This document shows positions 60,571 through 64,000 of a DNA stretch of 64,000 nucleotides, piece by piece. The first letter of the stretch is position 1. Every line of letters begins with the position of its first letter. The translations under genes and the position numbers were made by a program. Where the stretch lies: NCBI RefSeq assembly GCF_014650895.1, contig NZ_BMVV01000029.1:34298-98297 (forward strand), written 5' to 3'. Origin of the DNA: Streptomyces omiyaensis (GTDB lineage Bacteria > Actinomycetota > Actinomycetes > Streptomycetales > Streptomycetaceae). The notes beneath the pieces were generated by a model. It was not told the origin of the DNA and did no database searches. It was given only the letters and a program-made list of their open reading frames with translations.

Positions 60571-60576
60571 TAGGTT
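60571..60576 (+). promoter_or_regulatory. -10 TAGGTT for leaderless TetR gene
   Basis: TAGGTT ends 6 nt before ATG 60583 and no ribosome site is present. The inverted repeat 60515-60548 covers the -35 area. Confidence 0.6.
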
Positions 60577-60582
60577 CGTGGC

Positions 60583-61308
60583 ATGGCAGCGACGAACCCC
60601 CGGACCCCCCCGAAGCCCGTGATGCGGGACTCCCTCATCGCCGCGGCCTTCCGGCTCTTCCTGGAGCGGGGCTACGAACAGACCACCGTCGACGACATCG
60701 TGACCCTCGCCGGCGTCGGACGGCGGTCCTTCTTCCGCTACTTCCCGTCGAAGGAGGACGTGGTCTTCCCCGACCACGAGCAGTGCCTCGACGACATGAC
60801 CCGCTTCCTCGCCGCGAGCGCCGACACCGACGACCCCGTGGTCCGGGTCTGCGACGCCGCCCGCCTGGTCATGCGGATGTACGCGGAGAACCCCACCTTC
60901 TCCGTCCAGCGCTACCGGCTCACCCGCGAGGTCGCGGGGCTGCGCACGTACGAGCTCTCCGTCGTCTGGCGGTACGAGAAGACCCTCGGCGACTACCTGC
61001 GGACCCGCTGGGCCGACCGCAAGGACGGCACCTTGCGGGCCAACGTGGCCGCGGCGGCCGTCGTCGCCGCGCACAACCACGCCCTGCGGCACTGGCTGCG
61101 CTCGGGCGGCGAGGGCGACCCGCTGGAGGAGGTCGACCGCGCCCTGGAGTTCGTCCGCGGCACCTGGAGCCCGGACGCGGCCGCCCCGCCGGCGGGCCCC
61201 GACGCCTCCGCCGAGGGGGCCGACGACGTGGTCGTCGTCATCACCAAGCGGTCCACGCCGATGTGGCGCGTGGTGCGCGAGGTGGAGTCGAGCCTCGGCG
61301 AGGGCTGA
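60583..61308 (+). CDS. TetR family transcriptional regulator
   Basis: 241 aa. Helix-turn-helix TTVDDIVTLAGVGRRSFFRY; the ligand domain is helical; the C-terminus includes a Pro/Ala linker and DDVVVVITKRSTPMWRVV. Leaderless (TAGGTT 6 nt upstream). Matching palindromes upstream of itself and of the next gene suggest autoregulation and control of the DUF35 gene. Ligand may be an acyl-CoA; unproven. Confidence 0.92.
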   Translation: MAATNPRTPPKPVMRDSLIAAAFRLFLERGYEQTTVDDIVTLAGVGRRSFFRYFPSKEDVVFPDHEQCLDDMTRFLAASADTDDPVVRVCDAARLVMRMYAENPTFSVQRYRLTREVAGLRTYELSVVWRYEKTLGDYLRTRWADRKDGTLRANVAAAAVVAAHNHALRHWLRSGGEGDPLEEVDRALEFVRGTWSPDAAAPPAGPDASAEGADDVVVVITKRSTPMWRVVREVESSLGEG

Positions 61309-61435
61309 GGGGCCGGCGCGGGCCGAGGTGCCGGCGACGGCCGAGGGGCCGACGAGGGGCGGAGGGCCGGAGAGGCGCTCCCGCATCCGAGGGGCCGCAG
61401 TATCTCGAATTGAGGGAACTCAGGTCTTTCTTTGC

Positions 61436-61450
61436 TGGCACTGAGTGCCA
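61436..61450. promoter_or_regulatory. Candidate TetR operator TGGCACTGAGTGCCA
   Basis: Perfect 7-bp arms around one G. A possible -10 (TATCTT, 61451-61456) abuts it, so binding would block the promoter of the DUF35 gene. 12 of 13 core bases match the site before the TetR gene. Confidence 0.65.
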
Positions 61451-61501
61451 TATCTTGGGCTCCATGCACGGTCGAGCCGCCGAGTGCGAGGAGAAGGCAT
61501 C

Positions 61502-61885
61502 GTGTTCCACACGGGACTGAGGAATCCCGGCGCCGTCCGGACCGAGGAATCGGCCGAAGGCACCGATCTCTACTTCCAGCGCTGCGCCTGGTGCCACACC
61601 ACCACCTTCCAGCGCCTGCTCTGTCCGACCTGCGGGTCGACGGAACTCTCCCCCCAACTCAGCGAGGGCGAGGGCGTGATCACCGTCCGCCGCGCCCACA
61701 CCGCCGCCGAGGCCGACCTCTGGCCGATCCACATGGCCGAGGGCTTCGTCGTCCGCTGCCGGGTCGACGGGCCGCCGCACGCCGTGCGCCCCGGCGTCCG
61801 GGTCAGGCTCGCGAGCGCCGCGGACACCGGGCGCCGCCCGGTGGTCCGGCTCTGCGAGGAGGTCCCGCTGGACGGCTGGTTCTGA
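61502..61885 (+). CDS. DUF35 OB-fold protein with rubredoxin-like zinc ribbon
   Basis: 127 aa. A zinc ribbon CAWCHTTTFQRLLCPTCGS (two CxxC) precedes an OB-fold (GEGVITVRRAHTAAEADLWP; FVVRCRVDG; VRVRLASA). Proteins of this family bind acyl-CoA partners and often accompany thiolases, but none lies beside it. GTG 61502 is chosen for GAGGAGAAGG upstream. The promoter overlaps a palindrome matching the upstream TetR gene. Confidence 0.88.
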   Translation: MFHTGLRNPGAVRTEESAEGTDLYFQRCAWCHTTTFQRLLCPTCGSTELSPQLSEGEGVITVRRAHTAAEADLWPIHMAEGFVVRCRVDGPPHAVRPGVRVRLASAADTGRRPVVRLCEEVPLDGWF

Positions 61886-61893
61886 GGCCGGAG

Positions 61894-61936
61894 CACGGGA
61901 AGGGGGGTGGCACTCTGTGCCACCCCCCTTCCCGTG
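61894..61936. terminator. Perfect 20-bp stem hairpin between DUF35 and etfA
   Basis: Arms CACGGGAAGGGGGGTGGCAC and GTGCCACCCCCCTTCCCGTG with loop TCT, just after the DUF35 stop and 9 bp before the etfA stop. A bidirectional terminator for convergent genes. Its tip TGGCACTCTGTGCCA resembles the TetR-type operator at 61436-61450. Confidence 0.9.
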
Positions 61937-61945
61937 TCCTCGGTG

Positions 61946-62902
61946 TCAGCGCGCGCCGATCTCCTCGGTCAGCTGCGGCAGCACCTCGAAGAGGTCGCCG
62001 ACCACGCCGTAGTCGACCAGGTCGAAGATCGGGGCCTCGGGGTCCTTGTTGACCGCGACGATCGTCTTCGAGGTCTGCATGCCGGCCCGGTGCTGGATCG
62101 CGCCGGAGATGCCCGCCGCCACGTACAGCTGCGGGGAGACCTGCTTGCCGGTCTGGCCGACCTGGTTGGAGTGCGGGTACCAGCCGGCGTCCACCGCGGC
62201 GCGGGAGGCGCCGACGGCCGCGCCGAGCGAGTCGGCCAGCTTCTCGACGACCTCGAAGCCCTCGGCGGCGCCGACCCCGCGTCCGCCGGAGACCACGATG
62301 GCGGACTCGGTGAGCTCCGGGCGGCCGGTGGAGACGCGCGCGGTGCGGGAGACGACCTTCGCCGCGTTGCCGGTGAAGGCGACGGTGACGGTCTCGACCG
62401 TCCCGGCGGCCGGGGCGGCCTCCGGGGCGGCGGAGTTCGGCTTGACGGTGATGACCGGCACGCCGTGCGAGACGCGGGACTTCACCTGGTACGAGGCGGC
62501 GAAGACCGACTGCGTGGCGACCGGGCCCTCGGCGCCGGCCTCCAGCTCGACGGCGTCGGTGATGAGGCCGGAGCCGAGGCGGAGCGCGACGCGGGCCGCG
62601 ATCTCCTTGCCCTCGCCGGAGGAGGTCACCAGGACGGCGGCCACCCCCTTCTCCTTCGCGATCTGGGTGAGCGCGTCGACCTTGGGGACGACGAGCAGGT
62701 CGGCGAACTCGGCGCCGTCCGCGACGTAGACGGTGCCCGCGCCGTACTCGGCGGCGGTGGCGGCGACGGCGTCGGTGGCCTCGCCGGCGCCGAGGACGAC
62801 CGCCGACGGCTCGCCCAGGCGGCGGGCCAGGGTGAGCAGTTCGAGGGCCGGCTTGCGGACCGCACCGTCGGCGTGGTCCACGAGAACCAGGATCTCAGCC
62901 AT
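61946..62902 (-). CDS. etfA: Electron transfer flavoprotein alpha subunit
   Basis: 318 aa. The C-terminal FAD domain has SGGRGVGAAEGFEVVEKL, SRAAVDAGWYPHSNQVGQTG and AAGISGAIQHRAGM, all standard. With EtfB it takes electrons from acyl-CoA dehydrogenases and passes them to ETF:quinone oxidoreductase. CAGGAGCAAGGA precedes ATG 62902, 33 bp after etfB. Neighbouring acyl-CoA dehydrogenase genes are the likely donors. Confidence 0.97.
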   Translation of the reverse strand: MAEILVLVDHADGAVRKPALELLTLARRLGEPSAVVLGAGEATDAVAATAAEYGAGTVYVADGAEFADLLVVPKVDALTQIAKEKGVAAVLVTSSGEGKEIAARVALRLGSGLITDAVELEAGAEGPVATQSVFAASYQVKSRVSHGVPVITVKPNSAAPEAAPAAGTVETVTVAFTGNAAKVVSRTARVSTGRPELTESAIVVSGGRGVGAAEGFEVVEKLADSLGAAVGASRAAVDAGWYPHSNQVGQTGKQVSPQLYVAAGISGAIQHRAGMQTSKTIVAVNKDPEAPIFDLVDYGVVGDLFEVLPQLTEEIGAR

Positions 62903-62935
62903 GATTCCTTGCTCCTGAGGTGGGGTGACGGGCGG

Positions 62936-63724
62936 TCAGATGAACTTCTGGGCGGCGAGGAAGGCGGCCAGCTGCTTGCCGCCGTCACCGTCCTCGTTCG
63001 TGACGATCGTGCCCTGGGTGCGGGCCGGGCGGGCGTCCGCCGACTCGACCAGGGTCCAGGAGCCGGCCAGGCCGACCTCGTCCTCGTCGATCTCCAGGTC
63101 GTCGAGCTCCAGCTCCTCGACCGGCTTCTTCTTGGCGGCCATGATCCCCTTGAAGGAGGGGTAGCGGGCCTCGCCCGACTGGTCGGTGACCGAGACGACG
63201 GCCGGCAGCGGGGCCTCCAGGTATTCGGTGGCGGCGTCGCCGTCGCGGCGGCCCTTGACCAGGCCGCCCTCCACCGAGACCTCGGAGAGGAGCGTCGCCT
63301 GGGGCAGGTCCAGGCGCTCTGCGAGCAGCGCGGGGAGCACGCCCATGGTGCCGTCGGTCGAGGCCATGCCGCAGACGACCAGGTCGAAGCCGGTCTTCTC
63401 CAGGGCCTTGGCGAGGACGGCGGAGGTGCCGATGACGTCGGAGCCGTGGATGGCCTCGTCGTTGACGTGGACGGCCTTGTCGGCGCCCATCGACAGCGCC
63501 TTGCGCAGGGCGTCCTTGGCGTCGTCCGGGCCGACCGTGAGGACGGTCACCTCGGCGTCGTCGGCCTCCTCGGAGATCCGCAGGGCCTGCTCGACCGCGT
63601 ACTCGTCGAGCTCCGAGAGCAGACCGTCGACCTCGTCGCGGTCCACGGTCAGGTCGTCGGCGAAACCGCGGTCGCCGGTCGCGTCGGGCACGTACTTCAC
63701 ACAGACAGCGATCCTCAGGGTCAC
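62936..63724 (-). CDS. etfB: Electron transfer flavoprotein beta subunit
   Basis: 262 aa. The AMP-binding beta subunit has RIAVCVKYVPDATGD at the start, VLTVGPDDAKDALRKALSMG and GTSAVLAKALEKTGFDLVV, and the recognition region ARYPSFKGIMAAKKKPVEEL. GTG 63724 with AAAGGAGA upstream. It is followed by etfA and preceded, 28 bp upstream, by an acyl-CoA dehydrogenase gene. Confidence 0.97.
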   Translation of the reverse strand: MTLRIAVCVKYVPDATGDRGFADDLTVDRDEVDGLLSELDEYAVEQALRISEEADDAEVTVLTVGPDDAKDALRKALSMGADKAVHVNDEAIHGSDVIGTSAVLAKALEKTGFDLVVCGMASTDGTMGVLPALLAERLDLPQATLLSEVSVEGGLVKGRRDGDAATEYLEAPLPAVVSVTDQSGEARYPSFKGIMAAKKKPVEELELDDLEIDEDEVGLAGSWTLVESADARPARTQGTIVTNEDGDGGKQLAAFLAAQKFI

Positions 63725-63752
63725 GGCCTGTCTCCTTTCGACGAGGGGTGGG

Positions 63753-64000
63753 TTACGGGAGGTTGCGGGCCATGACGATGCGCTGGACCTGGTTGGTGCC
63801 TTCGTAGATCTGGGTGATCTTGGCGTCGCGCATCATGCGCTCGACGGGGTAGTCGCGGGTGTAGCCGTAGCCGCCGAGGAGCTGGACGGCGTCGATGGTG
63901 ACCTCCATGGCGATGTCGGAGGCGAAGCACTTGGCGGCGGCGCCGAAGAAGGTGAGGTCCTGCTTGTCGGCGCCGGCGGAGACGCGTTCGGAGCGGGCGG
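63753..64000 (-). CDS. Acyl-CoA dehydrogenase C-terminus (partial, runs off right edge)
   Basis: Only the last ~81 codons are present, ending LLGGYGYTRDYPVERMMRDA, then QIYEGTNQVQRIVMARNLP and TAA. The catalytic Glu lies in IYEGTNQVQ. The short gap of 28 bp to etfB and shared strand suggest one acyl-CoA dehydrogenase-etfBA operon. Confidence 0.92.
   Translation of the reverse strand, partial: ARSERVSAGADKQDLTFFGAAAKCFASDIAMEVTIDAVQLLGGYGYTRDYPVERMMRDAKITQIYEGTNQVQRIVMARNLP

Overview
The window is chromosomal DNA of a streptomycete. G+C is very high, third codon positions are strongly G/C, and gene content and order are typical of Streptomyces: a cys/ssu sulfur cluster, a SAV2148-type HEPN protein, an HbpS-like secreted protein, DUF2637, a PucR/xanthine dehydrogenase locus, and many leaderless genes. 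No rRNA, tRNA, insertion sequence, phage gene, CRISPR array or origin is visible. About 59 protein genes are called, two of them cut by the window edges, plus small ORFs and regulatory sites.

Layout. 1-6.3 kb: partial glgX, then a secreted pair that together look like one copper amine oxidase split into two genes, then a HEPN/PLD-like protein next to a DnaQ-fold exonuclease. 6.3-8.8 kb: hydrolase, aminoglycoside phosphotransferase-like kinase, DUF1697. 8.8-18.5 kb: a minus-strand sulfur assimilation run (leader peptide - sulfite reductase - 59-aa zinc ribbon - cysH - cysC - cysD - cysN - small ORF - ssuA - ssuB - ssuC - sirohydrochlorin chelatase). It takes sulfate and sulfonates to sulfide and supplies the siroheme step. 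18.5-29 kb: GNAT, GAF regulator, AidB-like dehydrogenase sharing a palindromic bidirectional promoter with a YihY/BrkB membrane protein, AraC and VOC genes, a 23-aa ORF before rsgA, an Ada/AraC/AlkA-type repair protein, DUF456. 29-43.4 kb: a TrmB/LuxR-type regulator divergent from a 1256-aa subtilase, a PP2C-like protein, a PoxB-like enzyme, a TTA-containing anti-sigma-type ATPase, DUF2637, an iron-boxed FhuF-like reductase, a GntR regulator, and a P-loop/beta-propeller protein. 43.7-52.5 kb: a PucR regulator divergent from xanthine dehydrogenase subunits, an NCS2 purine permease and an XdhC maturation factor. 52.5-64 kb: AraC, a STAS-like protein, ROK, a TetR/acyl-CoA dehydrogenase pair, a secreted EEP-family protein, HbpS, an SDR, a TetR/DUF35 pair with matching operators, then etfA, etfB and the end of another acyl-CoA dehydrogenase.

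The most unusual items are the split amine oxidase, the 17-bp intergenic region in which two oppositely oriented leaderless genes share one palindromic -10 element, the small ORFs in the sulfur operon and before rsgA, and the shared operator motif of the last TetR gene. All functional statements rest on reading motifs by eye; no database search or structure prediction was run.
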